DNA from: Ursus arctos | Lineage: Eukaryota > Chordata > Mammalia > Carnivora > Ursidae | DNA length: 64,000 nt | Reading direction: 5' to 3' | Assembly: GCF_023065955.2 (NCBI RefSeq) | Contig: NW_026622919.1 | Span: 6,088,501 to 6,152,500 of the forward strand | Shown: positions 1 to 10,900 of the stretch, piece after piece | Position numbering within the stretch: the first letter of the stretch is position 1 | Layout of the letters: each line of letters begins with the position of its first letter | Notes under the pieces: generated by a model | What the model saw: only the letters and a program-made list of their open reading frames with translations | Database searches by the model: none | Told to the model about the DNA's origin: nothing | Program-made: the position numbers and the translations under genes

Positions 1-178
1 TGGTTAAGTGTCTGCCTTTGGCTCAGGTCATGATCCCAGGGTCCTGGGATTGAGCCCCACATTGGGCTCCCTGCTCCGCGGGGAGCCTGCTTCTGCCACT
101 CCCCCTGCTTGTGCTCTCTCACTCTCGCTCTGCACTCTCTCAAATAAATAAGTAAATAAAATCTTTTAAAAAAAGAAA
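1..178 (+). mobile_element. CAN-SINE, cut by window start
   Basis: The tRNA-derived head is missing at the edge. CT-rich body and AAATAAAATCTT tail are present. Confidence 0.93.
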
Positions 179-239
179 ATGTATTTCAAATAATTTCAAA
201 AAAAATGGTATACGAATTTTGATGTGTGCTATATATAAC

Positions 240-470
240 ACAACAACAAAAATTTCTTGATCTCCGCACTATTGATATTTTGGACCAGAAAATTCTATGT
301 TGTAAGAGCTGTCCCGTGCATTGCAGGGTGTTCCTCAGAATCCCTGGCTTCTACCCACTAGATGCCAATAATACCCCTCAACAATTGTAACAACTGAAAA
401 TGTCTCTAGATATTCCCAACGTTCCCTAGGAGACAAAATCACCTCTCTTAAAAATTGCTGGTATCGATGT
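240..470. mobile_element. MER20-like DNA transposon remnant
   Basis: Runs of similarity to the MER20 hAT element as remembered, for example TACCCACTAGATGCCA and AAAATGTCTCTAGA. Non-autonomous and old. Confidence 0.75.
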
Positions 471-802
471 TCAACCTTAGAGGAACAGAGGAACAAGTGA
501 ATAAACATAACAGCAATGAGATTGCTCAGCTATTTCAAAAAACTATGAAGAACATGGAAAAGTCTCTCAGGATGTTTTAAAATGTTCACCTTTTTGTCCC
601 CATAATTGTACTTCCAGGAAATAATCAAGAAGGACATTTTGAATAATGACAAAAAAAGGAAGTAATCTAAATGTCTCACAGAAAAGCCTTACACAATCAT
701 TAAAAGGTAATTGCAGCAAAAATTTATGAAGATAAAAGTAAAATTTGGTAAAAAAAAAAAAAAGAGGTATCTATCAATATTTATGTAGAAAAAAGACTAG
801 GA

Positions 803-920
803 GAGGAGGGTGCCTGGCTGGCTAACTTGGTAGAGCATGTGACTCTTGGTCTCAGGGTCATGAGTTTTAGACCCACGCTGGTTGTAGAGATTACTTAAAA
901 ACAATCTTAAAGAAAGAAAG
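803..920 (+). mobile_element. CAN-SINE, short form
   Basis: Head TGCCTGGCTGGCT and end GTAGAGATTACTTAAAAA. Target duplication AAAAAGACTAG on both sides (790-800 and 921-931). Confidence 0.9.
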
Positions 921-972
921 AAAAAGACTAGCAGGAGTGAGTATTATTACCTTATAAAAAAAGGCATCTTTT

Positions 973-1164
973 GGGACACCTGGGTGCCTCAGTCAGTTAA
1001 GCGTCTGCCTTCGGCTAGGGTCATGATCCCAGGGTTCTAGGATGGAGTCCCGCATTGGGCTCCCTGCTCAGGGGGGAGCCTGTTCCCCAACTGCCTGCTG
1101 CTCCCCCTGCTTGTGCGCTCTCTCTCTCTGACAAATAAATAAATAAAATCTTCTTTTTTAAAAA
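973..1164 (+). mobile_element. CAN-SINE
   Basis: Full-length copy with AAATAAATAAATAAAATC tail. Flanks GGCATCTTTT and GTCATCTTTT form an approximate target duplication. Confidence 0.93.
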
Positions 1165-1174
1165 GTCATCTTTT

Positions 1175-1250
1175 ATATGGAACTTTTGAATTACTATATT
1201 GTACACATGAAACTAATATAATACTATATGGTAATTAACTGGATTTTTAA
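1175..1250 (+). mobile_element. L1 3' end fragment
   Basis: Sequence like ACACATGAAACTAATATAAT followed by TTAACTGGATTTTTAAATTT matches the very end of mammalian L1. Confidence 0.65.
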
Positions 1251-1422
1251 ATTTTTTTTTAAAAAGTCATCTTTTATCATGTTTACCAGATAATTTTAAA
1301 TTCAAAAGTAAACCAAAATTTTTTCTACAATTAATTACAATTAATATTTCTACAATTAATATTTCTAAAATTATATAAAGATGCTCACACGTCTATAAAG
1401 ACCAAATTAAAATTGAGAGACA

Positions 1423-1572
1423 AGGAGCACCTGCGTGGCAAGTTGGTTAAGAGTCAGACTCTTGATTTCAGCTCAGGTCATGTCTCAGGATTCTGAGGTC
1501 AGGCCCAGAATAGGGCTCCTCGCTGAGCAGAGTCCGCTTCAGATTCTCCTTCTCCCTCCCCTTCTGCTCCTT
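1423..1572 (+). mobile_element. CAN-SINE, interrupted
   Basis: Head and body are present but the tail is cut where a second SINE begins directly. Confidence 0.88.
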
Positions 1573-1755
1573 AGGATGCCTGGGTGGCTCAGTGGGTTAA
1601 GCGTCTGCCTTCAGCTCAGGTCATGATCCTAGGGTTCTGGGTTCAAGTTCCACATTAGGCTCCCTTGGGAGCCTGCTTCTCCCTCTGCCTGCCTCTCCCT
1701 CTGCTTGTGTATGCAAGCCCCCCCCCGACAAATAAATAAAATCTTTAAAAATAAA
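1573..1755 (+). mobile_element. CAN-SINE inserted in the preceding copy
   Basis: Head GGATGCCTGGGTGGCTCAGT to tail AAATAAATAAAATC, in the same orientation as its host. Confidence 0.92.
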
Positions 1756-1766
1756 AATAATTCCCT

Positions 1767-1908
1767 GGGGTACCTGGGTGACTGTCATTTGGGCATCTGA
1801 CTCTTGATTTCAGCCCACGTCTTAATCTCAAGGTTGTGAGTTCAAGCCCCACATTGGGCTCCACACTGGGTGTGGACCCTACTTAAAAATAAATAAATAA
1901 ATAAATAA
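1767..1908 (+). mobile_element. CAN-SINE, short form
   Basis: Target duplication AATAATTCCCTG and AATAATTTCTTG flanks it (1909-1920 on the right). The tail is an AAAT run. Confidence 0.9.
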
Positions 1909-2094
1909 AATAATTTCTTGATAAATGTTTTAAACACATACATATATACATATATTGATACATACATGTGTACACAGACACAAAGAAGGCCTTATTTGTG
2001 AAAACTTGCTTTATAGCCCCATGTAAGATTTCAAGTTGAGAAATAAAATTATGAATGTGACAAATTCACTATTGGAGGAGTAAAAGCTGTTCTG

Positions 2095-2290
2095 GCCCTG
2101 TGGCTCTCAAATTTCAGTGAGCTTCAGAATCATCTCGAGTGCTTGTTAAACCACTGACTCACGGGCTCCATCTCATGGAGCTTCTCATTCAGTAGGTCTA
2201 GGCTGGCGCCTGGGTATTTGCACTTTTACCAGGTTCACAAGCATAGGTGATGTTGCCCGGGGGACCACCTTTTGAGAACCATTCTTCCAG
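2095..2290. mobile_element. MER5A-like DNA transposon remnant
   Basis: Terminal GTGGCTCTCAAATTTCAGTG and inverted TTTTGAGAACCATT are the hAT-Charlie MER5A ends, and TTCAGTAGGTCTAG is its central motif. Confidence 0.8.
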
Positions 2291-2594
2291 CTCTCTTCTC
2301 CACCTCATGGTTAGAGTAAACACTCACAAACAGGAGCTTGAAGAGTACAGATTTTATCCATCTTGGCATGACTGCGAAATATAAGCTTTGCTCGATTTCT
2401 GTTCATTTTATGAAGCAAACAGCCTCAAGTCATTGGGCCCTGCTTGAGTTCAGTAATGGACAGAGAAGTAGGACTGGAGCATTAATGAGATTAGAAGAAA
2501 TTGTCATTCCAGTGTAGAAGCCGCATTCGAGAAACCCACTGTAGGCATTTTTGGTATTCTCATGACAAGTACTATGTTACTATTGCTATGCCAG

Positions 2595-2695
2595 TAAATA
2601 TTTATTGATCACTGGGTCTCAGGATTTTGTTACTTGCTGAGACTACAAAGGTGAATAGCAATGATACCTGCCGGCAAAAAGGCCCTTACAGGGCC
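2595..2695 (-). mobile_element. L2 fragment
   Basis: ATATTTATTGATCACTGG followed by a degenerate version of the L2 3' end in reverse. Confidence 0.5.
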
Positions 2696-3344
2696 ATCCT
2701 CTAAGTTATGTGTGTGCACTATGTATATTACCAGACAGTGGTGTATGGTATTGTGATGTGGGACAATATTTCCCTACAGTTATACCCCAGCTGACACATT
2801 TAAAGTGCAACATAGCAGGTTCTTGGCTTTGACTGTTGGCACTATCTTGAGTCCCATCTCTGCCATGATGCAAAGATAGAAAGCTGGAAGTTTTCTATAA
2901 TATCACCATTCTGCCTCCAGATTTCCTGCGGTATTTAGGCATTCAGTATTCAGTGTTCTTAGTGTTCACAGGGATAGCTCAAGTACTCAACTAACCTTTG
3001 TTAGAATGTGAAGGAAATTTGATGTTACAAACTACATGCTTTAGTTGTCGGGTGTTATAAATTCAGTTATGTGTTTCTTGGGGTTTTTGGCAAACACTTA
3101 AAGCTCTAAACAAGACTCTGTGATTCTTGTTTTCCTACTACTTGTAGGAATATTGTGTGTGGTTTTTTTTTCCCTTTGGCAGTTGGCCCTGAGGAGTAAC
3201 CTTCTGGCAGGTTCACCCTACCCTTACTTACCTTCTTACACCAATTATTGATATTTAATAAGATTTCTAGAGGAATGAGGCCTTTCTTGCCTAAGTTCCT
3301 ACTTAACCCCTAATGGTGAAAACACTCACCACATGGCTCCCTCC

Positions 3345-3485
3345 TCACTTACCACTTCTCTCATCCTTCAGGATCCAGGAACTATGCAAGGTGTTAGGGA
3401 TAAAACTGCAAATGAGACAGAGAGGTCTCTGCTTTCATGGAAATTTCATTCTGCCCAGAGACAACAAAACAAAAATTTAAGTCAA
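3345..3485 (-). mobile_element. L2 fragment
   Basis: Contains GTTAGGGATAAAACTGCAAA and CTTTCATGGAAATTTCATTC, the reverse of the L2 3' end. Confidence 0.55.
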
Positions 3486-3589
3486 AACAACTTAACTGGT
3501 GCTCCTGGCACTATTCTAGGATTTTTTTTCTGCCTGTTTTTTCTCTTCCTTCCATAAGGATTTATATGCGGTCCTACAGTAACTGAACG

Positions 3590-3758
3590 TTGGGCTCTGA
3601 GTTGGAAAGCTTGAGTTCCATAGGATTCTGGCTCTGCCACTTCAAGCTGGGTGACCAACTTACCCAGCCTTTCTATGTCTCAGTTTCTTCATCTGTAAAA
3701 TGGGGACAATAACAGAGCTTTTGTGAGGGTCAAGGGCTTAGCACAGAATCCCCAGATA
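3590..3758 (+). mobile_element. MIR
   Basis: CAGTTTCTTCATCTGTAAAA with ATGGGGACAATAAC is the MIR core-to-3' region. Confidence 0.85.
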
Positions 3759-3774
3759 AGAATCACTTGATGAA

Positions 3775-3972
3775 GGTTGCCTGGGTGGCACAGCGGTTAA
3801 GCGTCTGCCTTCGGCTCAGGGCGTGATCCCGGCATTGTGGGATCGAGCCCCACATCAGGCTCCTCCGCTACGAGCCTGCTTCTTCCTCTCCCACTCCCCC
3901 TGCTTGTGTTCCCTCTCTCGCTGGCTGTCTCTATCTCTGTCGAATAAATAAATAAAAAAATCTTAAAAAAAA
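3775..3972 (+). mobile_element. CAN-SINE
   Basis: A perfect 14-base target duplication AATCACTTGATGAA lies at 3761-3774 and 3973-3986. A young, intact copy. Confidence 0.96.
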
Positions 3973-4050
3973 AATCACTTGATGAACATATGCCGTTGTT
4001 CTTTTCTGTATTTGCTACCCCTTCTACTCTCTTATTCTAAAGCACCCTCT

Positions 4051-4249
4051 CTGGGCACCTGGGTGGCTCAGTCGTTAAGCGTCTGCCTTCGGCTCAGGTC
4101 ATGATCCCAGGGTCCTGGGATCGAGCCCCGCACCAGGCTCCCTGCTCTTTGGGAAGCCCACTTCTCCCTCTCACACTCCCCTTGCTTGTGTTCCCTCCCT
4201 TGCTGTCTCTCTCTGTCAAATAAATAAATAAAATCTTAAAAAAAAAAAA
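4051..4249 (+). mobile_element. CAN-SINE
   Basis: Target duplication TAAAGCACCCTCT (4038-4050) and TAAAGCACGCTCT (4250-4262). Confidence 0.96.
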
Positions 4250-4443
4250 TAAAGCACGCTCTTCCAGTGCACAGCCACCCCCTTTCACACCCCTATAAAA
4301 ATGATGGAGGGAGAAACTTTATGTTGGGAAATTTCTATCTTTTCACATTTTTCCCTCTTGGAAATCGGAAAGAGACTCTCAGTATACAACTTTAGAAGAT
4401 TCCCTAGGTTCAGCTCACAGAATTCCAGTCTGCCATTGGAATA

Positions 4444-4655
4444 CATTTTTTCTTTTTTTCTTTTTTTTAAGATTTTATTTATTTATTTATTTGAGAGAGA
4501 GGGAGAGAGCAAGCGCTCACAAGCAGGGGGAGCAGGAGAGGGAGAAACAGACTCTCTGCTGAGCAGGAAGCCTGATGCGGGGCTCAATCTCCGGACCCTG
4601 GGATCATGACCTGAGCCAAAAGCAGTCACTTAACCAACTGAGCCACCCAGGGCCC
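4444..4655 (-). mobile_element. CAN-SINE
   Basis: Reverse copy with perfect target duplication CTGCCATTGGAATA at 4430-4443 and 4656-4669. Confidence 0.96.
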
Positions 4656-4924
4656 CTGCCATTGGAATATATATTGTTCACACATTTGAATATGCTTAAC
4701 TACTTTTTATAGGAGCTCCTCCTTTGCCTGAAGGTGATTTTGTAATTTAGCATAACTTTGGAGAGGAAGGGTATTTTAAGACACACCTGTCGCCCAAAAG
4801 CTAACGACTAAACAACCCTTTGATTATTGGCCCTCATATATTAATAAGGGTAAGTTTAACATGACATATTCCTTCTTGATGGTTCTCCAGTCTTATCAGG
4901 CTGGGAAGGTATGCGATGGCAACA

Positions 4925-5035
4925 GAAGACCTAGGTTCAGGAGAGCAAGGATAGCATCTCTTTTTCTTTCTCTATAGTACCTGGCATAGCACCCAGCTTG
5001 TTCATTCTCTGGCATACAGTAGAAGCTCAATCAAC
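4925..5035 (+). mobile_element. L2 fragment
   Basis: TACCTGGCATAGCACCCAGC and AGAAGCTCAATCAA match the L2 3' end. Confidence 0.5.
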
Positions 5036-5155
5036 ACCACTTGCCAGCTGTGTGATATTGGGCAAGTTACTTAACTCCTTTGACCCTCAGTAGCAAATAA
5101 ATACTACACCTACTTGGAAGGGTTTGTGTAAGGAGAAAATGAGCTAATATTAGTA
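5036..5155 (+). mobile_element. MIR
   Basis: GTGTGATATTGGGCAAGTTA with CTTAACTCCTTTGACCCTCA is the MIR core. Confidence 0.85.
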
Positions 5156-5179
5156 AAGCCCCACCAATGCCTGACGCCC

Positions 5180-5330
5180 GGCAGTTGGTTCTCTTCCCCT
5201 TTCACTTCTTGTGTATTTCCTACCCACCCCCGGCCTGATTATAAGTTATTTGAGTCAGGGACTTTGCCCAATGCCTTAGCTTACGACCTTACACATAGTA
5301 ATAGCTTCAATTTATTTACTCATTTGGTGA
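5180..5330 (+). mobile_element. L2 fragment
   Basis: TTATTTGAGTCAGGGACTTT followed by ACACATAGTAATAGCT, an L2 3'-end pattern. Confidence 0.55.
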
Positions 5331-5489
5331 ATCTTTGAATACCTACAATGGACAAACAGAGTTAGAGAGCCAGCACACTCAGGAACCCCAAGTAATTGAA
5401 TATGACTGAAGCAGAGACTTTCCAGGAGGAAATGACATGAAAGACCTAGAATGGGTAGCTTGGGTTAGCTCAGACTATTGCAGTAGCCT

Positions 5490-5603
5490 TAGGGTAAGCT
5501 GACTTGAATTCAGGCTTCCCCTGCCTGCCCTGACGAATCTGCCTTCCTTGGCCTGTCTGATGTCTAGGGCCTTAAGCCTCCTCTTCCCCATGGAGGATCA
5601 GCT
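5490..5603 (+). repeat. Diverged duplicate of the SUMO2-proximal segment
   Basis: About 75-110 bases ending GATCAGCTGGAAGCC match a segment at 6855-6970 ending GACCAGCTGGAAGCC, in the same orientation and with small gaps. Confidence 0.7.
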
Positions 5604-5659
5604 GGAAGCCCAGCAAAGACAGACTAGCCCAGAGACCAGACAGAGGCTGAAGAGAAGTA

Positions 5660-6510
5660 GCTAGATTTGGTAGGTATTTAGAAGGTGGAATAGACAAGAC
5701 TCAGAGATCCATTGCATGGGGAGGGGCCAGGGTGAAGAAGCGCAGGAAGTCAAGGATGCCCCCTGGCTCTCTGGCTTGGAGGAGCAACAGTTGTAATGGT
5801 GTGCCATTCAGTGAACCAAGAGCTCAAAGGAGAAGGGCAGTTCCTGGAAGGTGAAGTGAGGAATTTTAGTTGAGGTTTGCTGAGTTTGTGGTACCCCTGG
5901 GACATCCAGGTGGAGATGTTCACAGGTCAGTTGGATTTATGGACGGTCAGAGTAAGATCTAGTTTAGAAATATATATTTGAGAATCATCAGCTAATAGGT
6001 GGTAATAGAAGGTGGGTGAAATCATCCCAGGAGAGGGAATAGAGTGATAAGAGAAAAGGATCTAAAACAAAATGCAAGGAACATTTAAGGGAAGGACTGA
6101 GGAGGAAAAGAATTGCAAAGGGGTCAAGGACAGGCCCGAGTCAACAGCCCAAAGTCACAGGGAGGGAGTTCAGAGGAGTGAGGAACGGGGAAGCACACTG
6201 GATTCAGCACAGAAGTCTGTGGTGACCTTGCAGAGAGCAGTTCTAGTGGAGCTCCAGGGACAGCACCAGATTGCAGTGGATTGAGGAGTGAGTGGGAGGT
6301 GAGGGAGTGGAGGCAGCTGGCATGGACAGTTTTTCAAGATGTTTGGCCAAGAATGGAGCGAGATATGGTGGTAACTTAAGAAGGAAACAGAGTCGAGAGA
6401 GTCTTTTTCTATGCTAAGGGAGGAGTGGAAGAAAGCATAAGGGCGAAGGAAATAATAAAACCTACCTAGAGTAGCGGGAGGAATCCACTGCACTTAAGTC
6501 AGGATTGTTC
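5660..6510 (+). mobile_element. Long ancient interspersed repeat, class not named
   Basis: A purine-rich sequence with GGGACATCCAGGTGGAGATG and GAATCATCAGCTAATAGGTG that I recognise as recurring in mammalian genomes, but whose family name I cannot give. The reading frames in it are not genes. Confidence 0.6.
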
Positions 6511-6854
6511 CTAAGACAGGAGGGACCTACTTCTATTTTTTAACCTGGCCCATTGGTTTGGAAGCTCGATATTGGGAGGTTCACTCTGACGGATCCTGTT
6601 TCCTCTTGGAGGTTGGGAGCCAGGCCATGAGTAAGGAGTTTGTAGGATGAACATTTTTCCTCAGCTAGCAAAGTATGGGTTTACCAGCAAGAAGCAAGAA
6701 GCCCCCGCACTGAGGCAAGAGCCCGGTGGGAAGCGGGTTGAGGCTGAAGCTTTAAAATTCAAAGGATGAGAGGCTGAGTGTGATGTTCCTCCAACCATGT
6801 GGAAAGCTACATTTGGGCCACCAAACAAGAGGGTTTTTTCCCCAGACCCTCATG

Positions 6855-6970
6855 CTGGGGCTTTGACTTAGTCTCCCTCTTCCTCCTCTAGTCAGTCTGC
6901 CTTCCCCAGCCTGAGTCTCACGTCTAGGCCTCAAGCCTCCTCGTCCCCACCGAGGACCAGCTGGAAGCCA
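6855..6970 (+). repeat. Partner of the duplicated segment, beside the SUMO2 CpG island
   Basis: Shares TCTGCCTTCC, GTCTAGG, AAGCCTCCTC and CAGCTGGAAGCC with 5490-5603 in the same order. Confidence 0.7.
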
Positions 6971-7009
6971 TTTTGATTAAGCTCCACCACAGAAGGAGGA
7001 CAATACAGC

Positions 7010-7900
7010 CCCGCCCAGAGCCAGGCGCGCCCCCGCGGCGGGCCGGGTGCGCGTGTCCGCGCCTCTTCCCGCCGGCCTGGCGGGCGCCGGGCCCAGGCTG
7101 GGGCGGTGCGAGGCGGGGGGTGGGGGTGGTTATGTAAGCGTTGCGCGCTCCCGCGAGGCGGCAACCAATGGGAAGCCCCGGCGGCTCGTGCTCGCGCACG
7201 CAGGGTGGGGGGAGGGAGCGCACGACGTGCGCGCGCCCTCTCCCTCCTCCACCGCTGCCGCCTCCTTCTTCTGCCGCTCCTGGTGCTGCTTGTGTGCTCG
7301 TTCGGTGCGGACCTGGTACCTCTTTTGTGAAGCGGCAGCTGAGGAGACTCCGGCGCTCGCCATGGCCGACGAAAAGCCCAAGGTGAGCTCGGCGCCGGCT
7401 TCCTCGGGTCGCCGCGCGGTCGGGGTCACGGCGCGGGCCGGAGTCCGGCCCGAGCCCGCCGCGGGCTCCCCGCGCCTTCCTGGGCCCCCCACGGGGCTGG
7501 CCGCGGCTCAGGCCCGGGCGCTCCGCGCCATTTTCCTCCCTCCCCTCTTCCTCCCTCCCGCGCCGGAGGAGGCCCCGCCGCCCTCCCCCGCCCCCGGCCG
7601 CCTCGGAGTGCGCGCCGGGCGCGAGTAGGGCGGGCGGATCGCGGACGCCCGCGGGCCCACCGGCCGCGAGCGGAGCTACTCAGGCCCGGCCGGCCGGGCG
7701 CGCGTGCGAAGGGGCGTTAGGGCGCGCGGTGTCCCCACCCTCCGCGGACCCCGCGCCGGGCCGCGACGGGTGTTGCCGCCTCCGCGGTGGCGGGGAGTTC
7801 CCTCCGCCTCGGGATTCCCCTTCAGGGATGGGGGGCTGCGGGCATCTAGGGACCCCTGCCCCGCGCCGCGCTGGCCTGGCGAGGGCTCGAGGAGAATCAA
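7010..7900 (+). promoter_or_regulatory. SUMO2: SUMO2 CpG island and promoter
   Basis: GC content and CpG density rise sharply here and cover exon 1 and the start of intron 1. A CCAAT box lies at 7165-7169, about 70 bases before a pyrimidine-rich stretch (about 7235-7275) that probably contains the transcription start. No convincing TATA box is seen. This fits a broad housekeeping promoter. Confidence 0.75.
7362..7382 (+). CDS. SUMO2: SUMO2 coding exon 1 (MADEKPK)
   Basis: The ATG sits in a strong start context (CGCCATGG) and is followed by seven codons and a GTGAGC donor. The upstream transcribed part of this exon probably begins near 7235, in the pyrimidine-rich stretch, but the exact start cannot be read from sequence alone. 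Confidence 0.97.
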
Positions 7901-10900
7901 TGGGCTGCCGATGGGTTCCCCATCGGGCCGTTGTGAGGGGCCGGGGGTTCGGGGAATCCCGGGGAGTATTTCCCACTTTCCCGGCTTCGGGGTCTCCAGG
8001 GGGCTGGGCAGGGGCTTTTCCCTGGGTGCCAGATCACCCCTAACCTGCGGAGACCATGCGGTTTCGAGAAGTTGGAGGCAGAGGTGCGAGCAGAAAGACT
8101 TGGTAGGGCTTAACTTTTTAACGCGGGTTTTGAGGCACCGGGAGGCTCTTCCCGTGAGGACTAAGGCACACACTTCTTCCTGGCACACGGGGCTTTCGTA
8201 GGGTTTGTTCTGTGACACCCCCTACCTCTTCCTTTATGAAGTGACTTGGGGGCTGCAGAATTCCATCAGCCCTTGATTTTGGTGAACTTCAGTTGGGTGG
8301 AAATCTACAAGGAAGACTTGGAAGAAAACTGCATTTGACCCATGACAACAAAGGGGAGGGGAGAGTAAGAGCTCTTAACTGAAAATAAACAAAAGTGAGG
8401 CTGCTAATAGAGGCGAACATGAATTGTGGTTCTCAGTTATTAATAACCGCTGCTTCAGAGAGAATAGAGGATATTCCTCAGTTGGTTTTTTTTTTTTTAA
8501 TGTAGTTGAGATATAAGTTATTAAACTGAGTTTAGTAACTTTTTAACGAGACAGTTGTAATGAGTTTTCAGTTGCAAGTTTTGGATTTTTATCCTTGCAG
8601 TCTGTACTTAGAGCACTTTATAAAGAGAAAGAATGCTTATTTTTAGTCTTTTTAAGGAAAATGACATGTTTTGAGGGATAAAATATGCCATTTTAGAAAA
8701 TTCAGATGCAGGAGTGCCTTTCAGTGAATTGAGTGGGACCCATCTTTAAAAATCCATGGTTATTGCTGTGATATTGTAGGTAGGCTGCTTTTCTGTTTCT
8801 GTGACAGCTATTTAATATCGTTGCTCCAGGATTTTTCATCTCTCAGATTGATTTCAGCGGCTGAAAAACAGCTGTATACTCTTTTATCATACAGAATGAG
8901 AAACCTGTTGATTTCAGAAGCAAGTTGGGCTGCTGCTGCTTTTAAAAGGTGTTTGTTTTTCACATTTTCCAAATTATACTTTTATTTTTCTTTTAACAGG
9001 AAGGAGTCAAGACTGAGAACAACGATCATATTAATTTGAAGGTGGCGGGGCAGGATGGTTCTGTGGTGCAGTTTAAGATTAAGAGGCATACACCACTTAG
9101 TAAACTAATGAAAGCCTATTGTGAACGACAGGTGAGGAACTGACATGCACTTCCAATAAACTTATTAAGAAAAAACAAACCTTATTTTTTTGAGAATAGA
9201 AAGTAGCCTGGCATAATATTATAATTATCTTTGGTTGAATGAATGCACTTATATACTTGACATATCAGTTCTATCCTACACTTGGTATGTTGATGCTTCA
9301 TGAAAACCCTTAGGATGGTTTGGTTAATATTCTGTATGATTCTAGTCCTATGCCAGAATTCATCAAATTATAGTCACAACACGCAGTTTATTCCTGAGGG
9401 GATGTGATTTTACTTTTATAAGAGTAAGAATGAACTTGATAAAATTTCTTGTCAGGTTTTTTTTTTTTTAATCCATTTAAAATTTGTGTCCTGTCAAAAC
9501 AATTTATTTTGAGCATTTAAACCAATTTGGAAATAAAATTAAATTGTGAGTTTAACAACATTGCAATTTTCCTGAAGTATGTAAAATTGTAATGTTTTCT
9601 TAAGTAATGGTAGAGGTCAAGAAATTTAACCTCCTGAGTCAGGCAAAAACATTCCTGTGTTATAGAGACATTTGCATTTTACGCAGAAATTAGTAAATGG
9701 ACAGCAAGAAGAGGAAGTAGAGATGAATAGATGCTAGGAGGTGAATGCAGGGTTTAAGACAAAGAAGCTTCCTTTTGTGAGGCTGAATCTGTAACAATAC
9801 AGAGGCAACTTTAAAGATGACTTTTGCAAGTATAACAAAAACTCTGATACCTATATCAGTTAATTCAATAATAACCTGGCAGAAATATTTTTTTTTTTAA
9901 TTCAACTCTGAATGTGTAACATATAAAAGTTGGGAAAGTTAACTCTTTTAGACTAAAACAAGTTGTCTGCATTGCAAATTGTCCTAAAAATAGGCTCAAA
10001 GTAATGTAAGACTTAAACTTATTGAAGTTCGGAGATTGAGTTTGATCTGATAGTTGGACTTCCTGGATGAGTTCTAAGGACATTTGGAAGAAACTGAGGA
10101 TAAACTTCATTTTGAGATCTAAGCTTTATTTTATGCCTAATTTATTTATAATAGAATACTGTGCTTATATGATTCTTTTATCTTCAGAGATAAACTAATC
10201 TTATAGTTCCTTAAAAGATAATGATTTTCAGTGTACTCTTATTTGAAGAATTTTGGTGAAATCCCTCTAAACAACTAATAAATATGTACTTCCTACTTGT
10301 GCTAAAAAAATTTTTGCTCTAGCATCTTCCATATTTGAACACTAGTGCCCCTTCAGGTTACAGGGGAATTTTAAAAGGTAATCATTTTGTAAAACTTTAC
10401 ATAGCACACCTTTTACAAAGTAGAAACTCATGGTTAGGTTTAGTGGTTTTCAACAAAATTCTCTGCATATCTTTTCTCGTTTCTAAATTTTAGATTTTAA
10501 GTCCTACATTTTTTTTTTTTAAGATTTTATTTATTTATTCGACAGAGATAGAGACAGCCAGTGAGAGAGGGAACACAGGCAGGGGGAGTGGGAGAGAAAG
10601 AAGCAGGCTCATAGCAGAAGAGCCTGATGTGGGGCTCGATCCCATAACGCCGGGATCACGCCCTGAGCCGAAGGCAGACGCTTAACCGCTGTGCCACCCA
10701 GGCGCCCCTAAGTCCTACGTTTTTTTAAAAGGTCCTATTTTTCAAAACTTAATATGGAAAGTCAAATGTAGAGCAAAGTTGAAAAAACTTTACATTGAAT
10801 ACCCATGTGCTTACCACTTAGTTTAACCATTAACATTTTATTATACATACCTATTGATAACCTCTATTAATCCTAAAATGTTCATATTTAAGACTTCCTG

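Larger units (their letters stand above)
1..7009. other. Intergenic region upstream of SUMO2
   Basis: No gene is seen. NUP85, the expected upstream neighbour, is not reached. The region is a patchwork of SINEs and older repeats listed separately. 2300-2590, 2700-3300 and 6510-6850 show nothing recognisable. Confidence 0.8.

Noticed and set aside
1..178. tRNA-gene-like heads of the CAN-SINEs
   Set aside because: The heads derive from tRNA but belong to SINEs with poly-A/AATAAA tails and target duplications. No intact tRNA gene was seen.
6072..6284. 70-codon frame upstream of SUMO2
   Set aside because: It falls inside an ancient interspersed repeat.
1..7009. First exon of NUP85, the expected neighbour of SUMO2
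   Set aside because: No CpG island or matching coding sequence is present; the gene is expected to lie beyond the left edge.
7047..7628. 193-codon plus-strand frame over SUMO2 exon 1
   Set aside because: It is in a different reading frame from MADEKPK for its upstream part and runs through the intron as a CpG-island artefact.
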